This document shows, piece after piece, positions 51,899 to 61,775 of a stretch of DNA of 64,000 bases (the stretch's first letter is position 1; each line of letters begins with the position of its first letter). Source of the stretch: Vibrio cyclitrophicus (lineage in GTDB: Bacteria > Pseudomonadota > Gammaproteobacteria > Enterobacterales > Vibrionaceae); the NCBI GenBank assembly GCA_023206055.1, contig CP065366.1, forward strand, positions 3,162,001 to 3,226,000, in the 5' to 3' direction. Under the pieces are notes generated by a model. It made no database searches, had not been told where the DNA came from, and worked only from the letters and a program-made list of their open reading frames with translations. The translations under genes and the position numbers were made by a program.

Positions 51899-53419
51899 AT
51901 GGAGTTCAGTGTAAAAAGTGGCAGCCCAGAGAAACAGCGCAGCGCATGTATCGTTGTCGGTGTATTCGAACCGCGCCGCCTTTCTCCAGTAGCCGAGCAA
52001 TTAGATAAAATTAGCGATGGCTACATTAGTTCACTGCTTCGTCGCGGTGATCTAGAGGGTAAACCTGGCCAGATGCTGCTACTGCATCAAGTACCTGGTG
52101 TACTTTCAGAACGTGTTCTACTGGTAGGCTGTGGTAAAGAACGTGAGCTAGGCGAGCGTCAATACAAAGAAATTATCCAAAAAACCATCAGCACACTAAA
52201 CGAAACAGGTTCTATGGAAGCGGTATGTTTCCTTACAGAGCTTCACGTTAAAGGTCGCGACACTTACTGGAAAGTTCGTCAAGCGGTAGAAGCGACTAAA
52301 GATGGTCTTTACACATTCGACCAATTTAAGAGCAACAAACCAGAGACTCGTCGCCCATTGCGCAAATTGGTATTCAACGTACCAACACGTCGCGAACTAA
52401 GCCTTGGCGAAAAAGCGATCTCTCATGGTCTTGCTATTGCTTCAGGTGTGAAAGCATCTAAAGACCTTGGCAACATGCCACCAAACATCGCGAACCCTGC
52501 TTACCTAGCTTCTCAAGCTCGTCGTTTAGCTGACGATTATGAGACAGTAAAGACTAAGATCATCGGTGAAGAAGAGATGGAAAAGCTGGGTATGACTTCA
52601 TACTTAGCAGTAGGCCGTGGCTCTAAGAATGAATCTATGATGTCTATCATGGAATACAAAGGCGCTGCTGACCCAAATGCAAAACCTATCGTTCTAGTCG
52701 GTAAAGGTCTTACTTTCGATTCAGGCGGTATCTCACTTAAGCCAGGTGAAGGCATGGATGAGATGAAGTACGACATGTGTGGTGCTGCGTCTGTATTCGG
52801 CACAATGAAAGCATTAGCGAAACTTAACTTGCCAATCAACGTTGTAGGTATTCTTGCTGGCTGTGAAAACATGCCGGGCAGCAATGCTTACCGCCCAGGT
52901 GACATTCTAACAACGATGTCTGGCCAAACGGTTGAAGTACTAAACACTGATGCTGAAGGTCGCTTGGTTCTATGTGATGCTCTAACTTACGTTGAGCGTT
53001 TTGAACCTGATTGTGTTGTCGACGTTGCAACACTAACTGGCGCGTGTGTTATTGCTTTAGGTCACCACATCAGTGGCGTTCTATCAAACCACAACCCACT
53101 TTCTCACGAACTTGTTAATGCTTCAGAGCAAGCAAGTGACCGTGCATGGCGTCTACCTATGGCAGACGAGTACCATGAGCAACTAAACAGCCCATTCGCT
53201 GATATGGCGAACATCGGTGGTCGTCCTGGCGGCACAATTACTGCTGGTTGTTTCCTGTCTAAGTTCACCAAAAAATACCACTGGGCTCACATCGACAGTG
53301 CAGGTACAGCTTGGAAGTCAGGCGCAGCAAAAGGCTCGACAGGTCGTCCTGTCTCAATGCTAGTCCAATTCTTATTGAACCGCAGCGGCCAAGAGACTGA
53401 AGAACAATCTTCAAAATAA
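51899..53419 (+). CDS. pepA: Leucyl aminopeptidase PepA
   Basis: PepA is a hexameric M17 metallopeptidase that removes N-terminal residues from peptides; in E. coli the protein also binds DNA (carAB control and Xer recombination). The 506-residue protein has the N-terminal macro-like domain and the catalytic domain with KGLTFDSGGISLKPG near residues 276-290, DMCGAASVFG and the signature NTDAEGRLVLCDAL near 349-362. A terminator follows directly. Divergent from lptF, as in other gammaproteobacteria. Confidence 0.96.
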   Translation: MEFSVKSGSPEKQRSACIVVGVFEPRRLSPVAEQLDKISDGYISSLLRRGDLEGKPGQMLLLHQVPGVLSERVLLVGCGKERELGERQYKEIIQKTISTLNETGSMEAVCFLTELHVKGRDTYWKVRQAVEATKDGLYTFDQFKSNKPETRRPLRKLVFNVPTRRELSLGEKAISHGLAIASGVKASKDLGNMPPNIANPAYLASQARRLADDYETVKTKIIGEEEMEKLGMTSYLAVGRGSKNESMMSIMEYKGAADPNAKPIVLVGKGLTFDSGGISLKPGEGMDEMKYDMCGAASVFGTMKALAKLNLPINVVGILAGCENMPGSNAYRPGDILTTMSGQTVEVLNTDAEGRLVLCDALTYVERFEPDCVVDVATLTGACVIALGHHISGVLSNHNPLSHELVNASEQASDRAWRLPMADEYHEQLNSPFADMANIGGRPGGTITAGCFLSKFTKKYHWAHIDSAGTAWKSGAAKGSTGRPVSMLVQFLLNRSGQETEEQSSK

Positions 53420-53421
53420 TG

Positions 53422-53444
53422 AAAGGGCCTACGGGCCCTTTTTT
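53422..53444 (+). terminator. Terminator after pepA
   Basis: AAAGGGCC and GGGCCCTTTTTT form a short GC-rich stem, starting 2 bp after the pepA stop. Confidence 0.85.
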
Positions 53445-53517
53445 AATAAGCGCTATTTGTTAGACCCTGTTAACCAAGTAATATTGATATCCACGATTTT
53501 CAGTTCGAGTATTAAGT

Positions 53518-53967
53518 ATGCAGACTGCTACATTTTACATTGTGCCTTCAGACAGCCCGCAAGCTAGCGAAGATGGTTTTGCTTACTATGTGCTGTTTCT
53601 TGCTCAGCACTTTGCAAAACAAGGCGCTAAACTTTATCTCAACTGTAACGATAAAGATCATGCAGAGCGTATCGCTGAAGTTTTTTGGCAGGTAGAGCCT
53701 ACTGAATTTATCGCGCACAACTTGGTTGGCGAAGGCCCAAAATATTCAACGAATATTGAAATAGGCCATCAAGGTGTCAAACCTAATTGGAACCGCCAAT
53801 TGGTAATAAATCTGGCCGATAATCATACAACCTTTGCGAACGCCTTTGCTCAGGTGATAGACTTCGTCCCTTGCGAAGAAAAAGCTAAGCAACTCGCTCG
53901 AGAAAGGTATAAAATTTACCGTCAGGCTGGATATCAGCTACAGACTATCGAGATTCAACATCCATAG
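53518..53967 (+). CDS. holC: DNA polymerase III subunit chi
   Basis: HolC binds single-stranded-DNA-binding protein and links it to the clamp loader through the psi subunit. The 149-residue protein begins MQTATFYIVPSDSPQASED and has the family patterns YYVLFLAQHFAKQGAKLYLN, DKDHAERIAEVFWQV, FIAHNLVGEGP and CEEKAKQLARERYKIYRQAG. It lies between pepA and valS, the conserved pepA-holC-valS order. Confidence 0.93.
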   Translation: MQTATFYIVPSDSPQASEDGFAYYVLFLAQHFAKQGAKLYLNCNDKDHAERIAEVFWQVEPTEFIAHNLVGEGPKYSTNIEIGHQGVKPNWNRQLVINLADNHTTFANAFAQVIDFVPCEEKAKQLARERYKIYRQAGYQLQTIEIQHP

Positions 53968-54069
53968 TCAAACCTCATAGTTAAAGCTATCTTTGGATTT
54001 AGATTCAAGAAGCTTCACTTATGAAGTTTGACCACGATTAACCATTCACAGTATCCGTTTAAGAGCACT

Positions 54070-56943
54070 ATGGAAAAGACATACAACCCAACATCAATCG
54101 AACAAGCTCTGTATAAGACTTGGGAAGAGAAAGGCTACTTTAAGCCACACGGTGACACATCAAAAGAAGCTTACAGCATCATGATCCCGCCACCGAACGT
54201 TACTGGCAGCCTACACATGGGTCACGCGTTCCAAGATACGATCATGGATACGCTTATCCGTGCTCAACGTATGAAAGGCAAAAATACGCTTTGGCAAGTG
54301 GGTACTGACCACGCTGGTATCGCAACTCAAATGGTTGTTGAACGTAAGATCGCTGCTGAAGAAGGCAAAACAAAACACGACTACGGCCGTGAAGCTTTCA
54401 TCGACAAGATCTGGGAATGGAAAGGCGAATCAGGTGGCACGATCACTCAACAACTTCGTCGTCTTGGCGCATCTGTAGACTGGGATCGTGAACGATTCAC
54501 TATGGATGACGGCCTATCGGCTGCGACTCAAGAAGTGTTTGTTCGTCTATACGAAGAAGACCTAATCTACCGTGGTAAACGTCTAGTAAACTGGGATCCT
54601 AAACTGCACACTGCAATCTCGGATCTTGAAGTTGAAAACAAAGACAAAAAAGGTTTCATGTGGCACTTCCGCTACCCGCTAGCGAACGGTGTTAAAACGG
54701 CTGATGGTAAAGACTACATCGTTGTTGCGACTACGCGTCCTGAAACCATGCTTGGTGATACCGGCGTTGCGGTTAACCCAGAAGATCCTCGCTACAAAGA
54801 TCTTATCGGTAAAGAAATCCTGCTTCCTATCGTAAACCGTCTTATCCCTATCGTAGGTGATGAGCACGCTGACATGGATAAAGGCACGGGTTGTGTGAAA
54901 ATCACGCCAGCTCATGACTTTAACGATTACGAAGTGGGCAAGCGCCATAGCCTACCAATGATCAACATCCTAACGTTCAACGGTGATATCCGTGATGCGG
55001 CTGAAATCTTCACGACTAACGGTGAAGAGAGCGATGTGTACTCAACAGAGCTTCCTGCTAAATACCAAGGTATGGAACGTTTTGCTGCTCGTCGTGCAAC
55101 GGTTGCTGAATTTGAAGAACTAGGCTTACTGGAAGAAATCAAAGATCACGATCTAACCGTTCCTTACGGTGACCGTGGTGGTGTGGTTATCGAACCAATG
55201 TTGACTGACCAATGGTACGTGCGCACAGCTCCTCTTGCTGCGCCTGCTGTTAAAGCCGTTGAAGATGGTGAAATCCAATTCGTACCTAAGCAATATGAAA
55301 ACATGTACTTCGCGTGGATGCGTGACGTGCAAGACTGGTGTATCTCTCGTCAACTTTGGTGGGGCCACCGTATCCCAGCATGGTACGACAACGATGGTAA
55401 AGTTTACGTAGGTCGCACTGAAGAAGAAGTTCGTGAAAAGAACAACCTTTCACCGGTTATTGTTCTTAAGCAAGACAACGACGTTCTTGATACTTGGTTC
55501 TCTTCTGCACTTTGGACGTTCGGCACACAAGGCTGGCCTGAAGATACTGAAGCAATGAAAACATTCCACCCATCAGAAGTACTAGTATCTGGTTTTGATA
55601 TTATCTTCTTCTGGGTTGCGCGTATGATCATGATGACAATGCACTTCGTGAAAGACGAAGATGGCAAGGCTCAAGTACCTTTCAAAACAGTTTACATGAC
55701 GGGTCTTATCCGTGATGAAAACGGCGACAAGATGTCGAAGTCGAAAGGTAACGTACTTGACCCAATCGACATGATTGACGGCATCGGCCTTGAAGAGCTA
55801 GTAGAGAAGCGTTGTGGCAACATGATGCAACCTAAACTGGCAGCTAAGATCGAAAAAGCGACACGTAAGACTTTCGAAAACGGTATCGAACCATACGGTA
55901 CTGACGCGCTACGTTTCACTCTTGCTGCTATGGCTTCAACTGGTCGTGATATCAACTGGGACATGAAGCGTCTTGAAGGTTACCGTAACTTCTGTAACAA
56001 GCTATGGAACGCGAGCCGTTACGTACTGATGAACACAGAAGAGCACGATTGTGGCATGTCACTGTCTGTTGAAGACCGTGCAAACATGGAATTCTCTCTA
56101 GCAGATAAGTGGATTGAATCTCAGTTTGAAGTTGCAGCGAAAGAATTTAACGCTCACCTAGACAACTACCGTCTAGACATGGCAGCAAACACGCTTTACG
56201 AATTCATCTGGAACCAATTCTGTGACTGGTACCTAGAGCTAACGAAACCTGTTCTTTGGAAAGGTTCTGAAGCTCAGCAACAAGCGACTCGTTACACGCT
56301 TATCACGGTTCTAGAGAAGACTCTACGTCTTGCTCACCCTGTTCTTCCTTACATCACTGAATCTATCTGGCAAAGCGTTAAGCCGCTAGTAGATGGTGTT
56401 GAAGGCGAGACAATCATGACTCAAGCGCTTCCTCAGTTTAACGAAGATAACTTCAATGCTGAAATCGTTGAAGACATCGAGTGGGTTAAAACTTTCATCA
56501 CAGCTATCCGTAACCTACGTGCGGAATACGACATTGCCCCAAGCCAAGGCTTAGAAGTAATGATCAAAGTCGCTGATGAGAAAGATGCAGCTCGTATCGA
56601 AGCAAACAAGATCGTTCTTACTTCTCTCGCTAAGCTAGACGATATTAAAGTTCTTGCTACTGGTGAAGAGACTCCAGCTTGTGCAACCAAACTGGTTGGC
56701 AAATCTGAGCTGATGATCCCAATGGCTGGTCTTATCGACAAAGATGCTGAGCTTGCTCGTCTAGATAAAGAAGTAGCTAAGACTCACGGTGAGATTAAGC
56801 GTATCGAAGGTAAGCTAGGTAACGAAGGTTTTGTTGCTAAAGCACCAGAAGCGGTTATCGCGAAAGAGCGTGAAAAGCTTGAAGGCTACCAAGAGACTCT
56901 TGTGAAGCTTGAAGAGCAAAAAGCGACAATCGCTGCGCTTTAA
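54070..56943 (+). CDS. valS: Valyl-tRNA synthetase
   Basis: ValS charges tRNA-Val and edits misactivated threonine. I start at ATG 54070 (MEKTYNPTSIEQALYKTWEE), which matches the E. coli start and follows AAGAGC; this gives 957 residues. The HIGH-type motif is PPNVTGSLHMGHAFQDTIMD and the KMSKS loop is DKMSKSKGNVLDP. The editing domain has TTRPETMLGDTGVAVNP, and a C-terminal coiled coil (about residues 890-955, ELARLDKEVAKTHGEIKRIE) binds tRNA. Codon use is that of a highly expressed gene. Confidence 0.97.
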   Translation: MEKTYNPTSIEQALYKTWEEKGYFKPHGDTSKEAYSIMIPPPNVTGSLHMGHAFQDTIMDTLIRAQRMKGKNTLWQVGTDHAGIATQMVVERKIAAEEGKTKHDYGREAFIDKIWEWKGESGGTITQQLRRLGASVDWDRERFTMDDGLSAATQEVFVRLYEEDLIYRGKRLVNWDPKLHTAISDLEVENKDKKGFMWHFRYPLANGVKTADGKDYIVVATTRPETMLGDTGVAVNPEDPRYKDLIGKEILLPIVNRLIPIVGDEHADMDKGTGCVKITPAHDFNDYEVGKRHSLPMINILTFNGDIRDAAEIFTTNGEESDVYSTELPAKYQGMERFAARRATVAEFEELGLLEEIKDHDLTVPYGDRGGVVIEPMLTDQWYVRTAPLAAPAVKAVEDGEIQFVPKQYENMYFAWMRDVQDWCISRQLWWGHRIPAWYDNDGKVYVGRTEEEVREKNNLSPVIVLKQDNDVLDTWFSSALWTFGTQGWPEDTEAMKTFHPSEVLVSGFDIIFFWVARMIMMTMHFVKDEDGKAQVPFKTVYMTGLIRDENGDKMSKSKGNVLDPIDMIDGIGLEELVEKRCGNMMQPKLAAKIEKATRKTFENGIEPYGTDALRFTLAAMASTGRDINWDMKRLEGYRNFCNKLWNASRYVLMNTEEHDCGMSLSVEDRANMEFSLADKWIESQFEVAAKEFNAHLDNYRLDMAANTLYEFIWNQFCDWYLELTKPVLWKGSEAQQQATRYTLITVLEKTLRLAHPVLPYITESIWQSVKPLVDGVEGETIMTQALPQFNEDNFNAEIVEDIEWVKTFITAIRNLRAEYDIAPSQGLEVMIKVADEKDAARIEANKIVLTSLAKLDDIKVLATGEETPACATKLVGKSELMIPMAGLIDKDAELARLDKEVAKTHGEIKRIEGKLGNEGFVAKAPEAVIAKEREKLEGYQETLVKLEEQKATIAAL

Positions 56944-56986
56944 AGCTGAGTGAACGAGAAGGCTTCGAACTTCTCGCTCTAAATAG

Positions 56987-57017
56987 AAAGGTTGGTCTTC
57001 GTGACCAACCTTTTTTT
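56987..57017 (+). terminator. Terminator after valS
   Basis: AAAGGTTGGTC and GACCAACCTTT with a TTCGT loop, followed by a T-run, 44 bp past the stop. Confidence 0.9.
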
Positions 57018-57163
57018 ATGCCTCTCACTCCAAGTCTTATCGTCAGTCACTTATTTATTGATAGGTTTCATCTATCAAATTAATCTCTACTTCCCATTAG
57101 ATTTAATGATAATAATTCTCAATAATAGCTCTATCGAAACAATATAACGACTGAGTAATTATC

Positions 57164-57568
57164 ATGAAAAAGACACTAACCTTTGCTGCATTACATTTTA
57201 CTATCGCATTTAGTGTCGCTTACGTACTAACAGGCGACATCTTAATTGGTAGCTTAATCGCTATGATTGAGCCCTCTGTGAATACTGTTGCTTTCTATTT
57301 TCATGAAAAGGCATGGGCTCAAGTTCCAGCGCTTAAAGCTCGTCAATGGATGACTAAATTAAAAACAGCAAGCTTCGCGACTATCCACTTTAGTGTTGCC
57401 TTTACCGTTGTCTACTTATTGACAGGCGATGCTTTCATCGGCGGTGTGATGGCCTTGCTGGAGCCAACTTTAAATACAGTTGCTTACTACTTCCACGAAA
57501 AAGTTTGGTTACGAAAAACAGAAAGCCAAACAACACAGTTGCAGTTTTGTTTGCACCAACATGCTTAA
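57164..57568 (+). CDS. Tandem DUF2061 membrane protein
   Basis: The 134-residue protein is an internal duplication. MKKTLTFAALHFTIAFSVAY with LTGDILIGSLIAMIEPSVNT and HEKAW (residues 1-48) matches KTASFATIHFSVAFTVVYLL with TGDAFIGGVMALLEPTLNT and HEKVW (residues 67-115). Each half is the DUF2061 unit with two membrane segments. The function is unknown. It stands alone; the AT-rich upstream stretch (57070-57150) should hold its promoter and contains AATGATAATAATTCTCA, which looks like part of a Fur box. Confidence 0.88.
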   Translation: MKKTLTFAALHFTIAFSVAYVLTGDILIGSLIAMIEPSVNTVAFYFHEKAWAQVPALKARQWMTKLKTASFATIHFSVAFTVVYLLTGDAFIGGVMALLEPTLNTVAYYFHEKVWLRKTESQTTQLQFCLHQHA

Positions 57569-57647
57569 TCTAGAGAGTTTACTGTTGACATAGTTGCGAT
57601 GCGCACTTAAATTATAGTTGTACATCGCAACCATATTAAGAGGCAAC

Positions 57648-58553
57648 ATGACTTCAGCACAACTTAGAGAATTATCACGTCAGCTCGCTCGACAGCTTGG
57701 AGTGCTCGATAAAGATTGTGGTGATATTGCCCTACCTCCGATTCAAGCTCATACACTGATCGAACTAGAACAACAGCCATTAACCGTCAATCAATTAGCG
57801 GATAAGCTCAATATTGATAAGTCCAACGCCAGCAGAGCAGTCAACAATCTAGCGAAGAACTCGTTAATTCAAACCTCGCCACACCCTAACGATAAGCGCA
57901 GTGTTGTGGCTTCAGTAACAGAGCAAGGGATAAACACTCTTGCCAAACTTCACAATCAACAGAATCAATTTTATGACTCGATACTTGATCGTTTAACGGA
58001 AGCGGAAACTCAACAAGTTTCGGGGGGAATGGAGCATTACCTTAAAGCACTGCAACAAAGCCACGCTTCAAGTGATGTGGTGGTTCGCCCCCTACAACAG
58101 CAGGACAACACCGTAGTGGCCAATGTGATTCGCCAAGTTTCTTATGAGAACGGACTAACAGAAGACAAAGGTTATGGTGTAGCTGATCCCACCTTAGAAG
58201 ACATGTTCAGCGTTTATAACAATGAAAGATCTCAGTATTGGGTAATTGAACTTGATGGAAAGGTTGTCGGTGGTGGTGGATTTGCACCATTAGCAGGTAT
58301 GCCAGAAGTCTGTGAACTGCAAAAGATGTACTTCTTGCCAGAAACCAGAGGCAAAGGCTTAGCGAAGAAGCTGGTTAATATGTCGATGGAGAAAGCTAAG
58401 GAGCTGGGTTATCAACATATGTATTTAGAAACGACGGAATGCTTAAGTGCTGCGGTCAAACTCTATGAGAAACTGGGCTTTGAACACCTGGATTCAGCCT
58501 GGGGAGAAACAGGCCACGACGCTTGTGAGGTTGTCATGGCCAAGTCGTTATAA
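57648..58553 (+). CDS. MarR-GNAT fusion protein
   Basis: A 301-residue protein with an N-terminal MarR-type winged helix (residues 20-140; LTVNQLADKLNIDKSNASRA and HPNDKRSVVASVTEQG) fused to a C-terminal GNAT acetyltransferase domain (about 150-300; VVGGGGFAPLAG, ETRGKGLAKKLVNMSMEKAK and YEKLGFEHLD). The acetyl-CoA loop RGKGLAKKL is intact. Such fusions are thought to couple ligand sensing or acetylation with regulation; the substrate is unknown. I start at ATG 57648, which has an AGAGG site, and not at an in-frame TTG 30 bp upstream. Confidence 0.9.
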   Translation: MTSAQLRELSRQLARQLGVLDKDCGDIALPPIQAHTLIELEQQPLTVNQLADKLNIDKSNASRAVNNLAKNSLIQTSPHPNDKRSVVASVTEQGINTLAKLHNQQNQFYDSILDRLTEAETQQVSGGMEHYLKALQQSHASSDVVVRPLQQQDNTVVANVIRQVSYENGLTEDKGYGVADPTLEDMFSVYNNERSQYWVIELDGKVVGGGGFAPLAGMPEVCELQKMYFLPETRGKGLAKKLVNMSMEKAKELGYQHMYLETTECLSAAVKLYEKLGFEHLDSAWGETGHDACEVVMAKSL

Positions 58554-58602
58554 GCAGAATGTGCCACTATAGCGAAAGAAGGTAGCGCTAAAATATACGG
58601 AA

Positions 58603-59397
58603 TTAGCGTAAAAAGTTACTGACGCAAGAAGTTGGGTTCAAGGCAACAAAAGAGCTCTCTTCTTGCCCATCGAGTACCACTTCTAATTGGTATAGATGCT
58701 TAGGGTTAGGGTTCTCAATATCAAAAATGATAGGTGCTTCAACTTGGAACACGACGCCAGTATGTTCTGCGCGCACATCAATCGGCATCACGAGTGTCAT
58801 ACCATTAAACTTGATGGATGCCGATACTAACCCCGCCTTTAGCGTTTGATAGATAACATCCACTTTAAATTCACAGCCACCACCGTGGTGCCAGATCTGT
58901 TCTGTGACAACTTGCTCTAGCTTGACGTTTCGAACGAACTGCAGGTATGGCACTTGCCAAATCCCGATGCGTGAATCAGATTTAGCGATAGCTTGTGAAG
59001 ATACAGAATCATCCATATCCTCTTCAAGCAATAGGCTCTCCTCTTCTTCAAGGAAAAGGATCTCGAAACGGTTTCGGCCGGACTGCATATAAGGGCGGAT
59101 ATCTTTACGGTATTCAGCTTGGCTACCATCACAATCAAAAACAGCCACACCATTAAGTCGAACTTCAGCAAAGTAATCGACCCCAGCCATCACTAACTCA
59201 ACAAATGGACACGCCAACATAACGTCATCCACTTCTATGTCATGCATCAGGTGCCATTCTTGCTCTGCGATTTCCTCTTCACTCAAGCTAACAGGGAGCT
59301 TTGAGCTTAACGGAGCCGGAAACGTGATGTCATCTTGTGGGATTGAGAGATCCGTCAGTGGCGAAATTTGCCAAAGACCATCGAGAGGTAGCCGCAT
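58603..59397 (-). CDS. Stand-alone glycoside hydrolase 2-type jelly-roll protein
   Basis: A 264-residue protein that resembles the N-terminal sugar-binding jelly-roll of beta-mannosidases and other family 2 glycosidases. It starts MRLPLDGLWQISPLTDLSIP, then EQEWHLMHDIEVDD, ELVMAGVDYFAEVRLNGVAV and RIGIWQVPYLQFVRNVKLEQ, with an Ig-like second part. The catalytic TIM barrel is absent, and there is no neighbouring gene that could supply it. No signal peptide is present, so it is cytoplasmic. It may bind a carbohydrate or be an orphan regulator; a remnant of a longer gene is also possible. Confidence 0.72.
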   Translation of the reverse strand: MRLPLDGLWQISPLTDLSIPQDDITFPAPLSSKLPVSLSEEEIAEQEWHLMHDIEVDDVMLACPFVELVMAGVDYFAEVRLNGVAVFDCDGSQAEYRKDIRPYMQSGRNRFEILFLEEEESLLLEEDMDDSVSSQAIAKSDSRIGIWQVPYLQFVRNVKLEQVVTEQIWHHGGGCEFKVDVIYQTLKAGLVSASIKFNGMTLVMPIDVRAEHTGVVFQVEAPIIFDIENPNPKHLYQLEVVLDGQEESSFVALNPTSCVSNFLR

Positions 59398-59475
59398 GTC
59401 ATTCCTTGAGCTAGATCAATTTTGACCGCATTATAATGAATGAATGCATATAAAGACATTTATTTTTCTGAGGAC

Positions 59476-59503
59476 AAAAAAATGCCAGCTCAAGACTGGC
59501 ATT
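59476..59503 (-). terminator. Terminator after rraB
   Basis: On the minus strand AATGCCAG and CTGGCATT form an 8-bp stem with a 7-base loop, followed by T. It starts 18 bp past the rraB stop. Confidence 0.85.
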
Positions 59504-59521
59504 CTTTAAAACTGGGAGAGA

Positions 59522-59938
59522 TTACTCTTCGTCTTCATCATCTTCGTCAGGGTAGATAGCATCTTCACCTTCGTAGTAAGTGCCCCAACCATCGTAGATA
59601 ATGTCAAACTTCTCTGCAAGATTTACAAGCTTCTCAACTTGCTCATCAATCGCTTCTGCGTTCAGAGTACACTGCATCGTTGCATCACAACAAAGTAGCT
59701 TGTTGCCATCTTCGTCTTCTGTCTCTTCAGCTTCAAGCACTTCAAAGCCCATTTTGAATGCTTCAACAACGGCTTTCTCAAGTACTGCGAAATCTTCAGC
59801 GAATAGGTGATGCTCGATATCGTATAGAGCTTCAGGATCGCTACCATCTTCGATTAGTGCTTCAATGATGTCGCGAGTCTCTCCTTTTTGAAATTCAATT
59901 AATTCCGCTACTGATAGATATTCATCTTCGTGAGACAT
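59522..59938 (-). CDS. rraB: Ribonuclease E inhibitor RraB
   Basis: RraB binds RNase E and changes the composition and activity of the degradosome. The 138-residue protein has the family pattern ELIEFQKGETRDIIEALIED, GSDPEALYDIEHHLFAEDF, MGFEVLEAEETEDEDGNKLL and YDGWGTYYEGED, and a strongly acidic tail (DEDDEDEE). It is followed by its own terminator and lies opposite to arcA, in agreement with the rraB-argF neighbourhood in other gammaproteobacteria. Confidence 0.93.
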   Translation of the reverse strand: MSHEDEYLSVAELIEFQKGETRDIIEALIEDGSDPEALYDIEHHLFAEDFAVLEKAVVEAFKMGFEVLEAEETEDEDGNKLLCCDATMQCTLNAEAIDEQVEKLVNLAEKFDIIYDGWGTYYEGEDAIYPDEDDEDEE

Positions 59939-60515
59939 GTGTCTGCTCCAGAGTGTTGACTATGAAAAGATCAAATTTGATTGCCACGAAATATGGCACG
60001 GATCGCCTAGAAAAGCCACCTAGATCAGGTGTAGAAGAGTAAGTTTATCGCTAGATAACAGAAGGGATATCAATTAAAAAGTGAAATCAAAATCACAGAA
60101 ACAAATTTTCAACATATTTTTAACCATCGTGTGTTTTAGCATTTCATTTTTATTGTTACTTTTAGCCTGACTCCTTCAAAATTGAGTGGTTAATCATATC
60201 AGATGCATACTGCCGATCACTTCATCGATGCATAAAACCTCACTTATAAGTAAGTAACTGCATAAATTTTGAATGAAAAATCACGTTCACCAAGCAAAGT
60301 GGATTATCAAATCACTGAAATTGGAGCATAGATCCGCAAAAAGTTTGTTCCAGAACTCAGCCTTTCGGTTGGATTTTAATATTAACAACCCCATACAACT
60401 CAGCATTTAAAACCAAAAATATCAAAATAACATAACCTTTACACAAGTTTCAAAACTTGCATATTACGAACAAGCTTGTCATAAATAGACGCTGGATTAA
60501 TAGTAAGGATGCAAA
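59939..60515. other. Divergent control region between rraB and arcA
   Basis: 577 bp without a gene. The part from about 60080 is very AT-rich. Near arcA are the inverted repeat AAGTTTCAAAACTT (60446-60459) and AACAAGCTTGT (60469-60479), possible regulator sites. I cannot assign an ArgR or FNR box with confidence. Confidence 0.5.
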
Positions 60516-61736
60516 ATGAGTAAGCTGTACGTTGGCTCCGAAGTCGGTCAATTAAGACGAGTTCTCCTAAATAGGCCTGAAAGGGCACTCACCCACCTCA
60601 CCCCTTCTAACTGTCATGAGCTACTCTTTGATGATGTACTTGCAGTAGAAGCAGCAGGTGAAGAACACGATGCCTTTGCGACAACACTTCGTAACCAAGA
60701 CGTTGAAGTGTTATTACTGCATGACCTACTGGTTGAGACACTCGCTGTAGCACAAGCTCGTGAGTGGCTGCTTAATACTCAAATCTCTGATTTCCGTTAC
60801 GGCCCTACATTCGCACGTGATTTAAGAGAGTACCTTGCTCAAATGGACAATGAGCACTTGGCTACGATCCTACTTGGTGGTTTAGCCTACTCTGAGCTTC
60901 CTATTAAATCTTCTTCAATGCTACCGAAGATGCACCGCCCACTTGATTTCGTTATTGAGCCGCTACCTAACCATCTATTTACCCGCGATACTTCTTGCTG
61001 GGTTTATGGCGGTGTCTCTCTTAACCCTATGATGATGCCTGCTCGTCAACGAGAAACGAATCACTTGCGAGCAATCTATCGCTGGCACCCTGTATTCGCG
61101 GGGCAAGATTTCATTAAGTACTTTGGTGATGAAGATCTTCATTACGACAACGCCAATATTGAAGGTGGTGATGTACTGGTAATCGGTAAAGGTGCTGTTC
61201 TTATCGGTATTTCAGAGCGTACCAAGCCACAAGGTGTCGAAAACCTAGCGGCGAGTTTATTCAAGTCCGGTCAAGCTAAAGAAGTGATTGCGATTGATTT
61301 ACCGAAGCACCGCTCTTGTATGCACCTTGATACGGTCATGACGCACATGGATATCGACACATTCTCTGTCTATCCAGAGATCGTTCGCAAAGACTTAGAC
61401 ACCTGGCGCTTAACGCCGAAAGAAAATGGCGAAATGCGAGTAGAGAAAGCTGAAAACTACCTAACAGCGATTGAAGGCGCACTAGGCCTTGATCAATTAA
61501 AGATCATCACAACTGGTGGTGATAACTACGAAGCTGAACGTGAACAGTGGAATGACGCTAACAACGTACTGACGGTGAAACCGGGTACGGTTATCGGTTA
61601 TGAGCGTAATGTTTACACCAATGAGAAATACGATAAAGCAGGCATCGAAGTTCTGACCATTCCAGGCAATGAACTGGGTCGCGGTCGTGGTGGCGCTCGT
61701 TGCATGAGCTGTCCTATCGAAAGAGACGGTATTTAA
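60516..61736 (+). CDS. arcA: Arginine deiminase
   Basis: ArcA hydrolyses arginine to citrulline and ammonia, the first step of the arginine deiminase pathway used for energy under low oxygen and for acid resistance. The 406-residue protein begins MSKLYVGSEVGQLRRVLLNR. It has the catalytic residues in LFTRDTSCWVYGG, the HLDTVMTHMD segment with catalytic His, NIEGGDVLVIG, and the nucleophile Cys near the end in GGARCMSCPIERDG. The name is that of arginine deiminase, not the ArcA redox regulator. An AAGGATG site precedes the ATG. argF follows after a terminator. Confidence 0.96.
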   Translation: MSKLYVGSEVGQLRRVLLNRPERALTHLTPSNCHELLFDDVLAVEAAGEEHDAFATTLRNQDVEVLLLHDLLVETLAVAQAREWLLNTQISDFRYGPTFARDLREYLAQMDNEHLATILLGGLAYSELPIKSSSMLPKMHRPLDFVIEPLPNHLFTRDTSCWVYGGVSLNPMMMPARQRETNHLRAIYRWHPVFAGQDFIKYFGDEDLHYDNANIEGGDVLVIGKGAVLIGISERTKPQGVENLAASLFKSGQAKEVIAIDLPKHRSCMHLDTVMTHMDIDTFSVYPEIVRKDLDTWRLTPKENGEMRVEKAENYLTAIEGALGLDQLKIITTGGDNYEAEREQWNDANNVLTVKPGTVIGYERNVYTNEKYDKAGIEVLTIPGNELGRGRGGARCMSCPIERDGI

Positions 61737-61775
61737 CTCAAGTAGTTCAATAAAGCGAACACACTAACTTATCTA

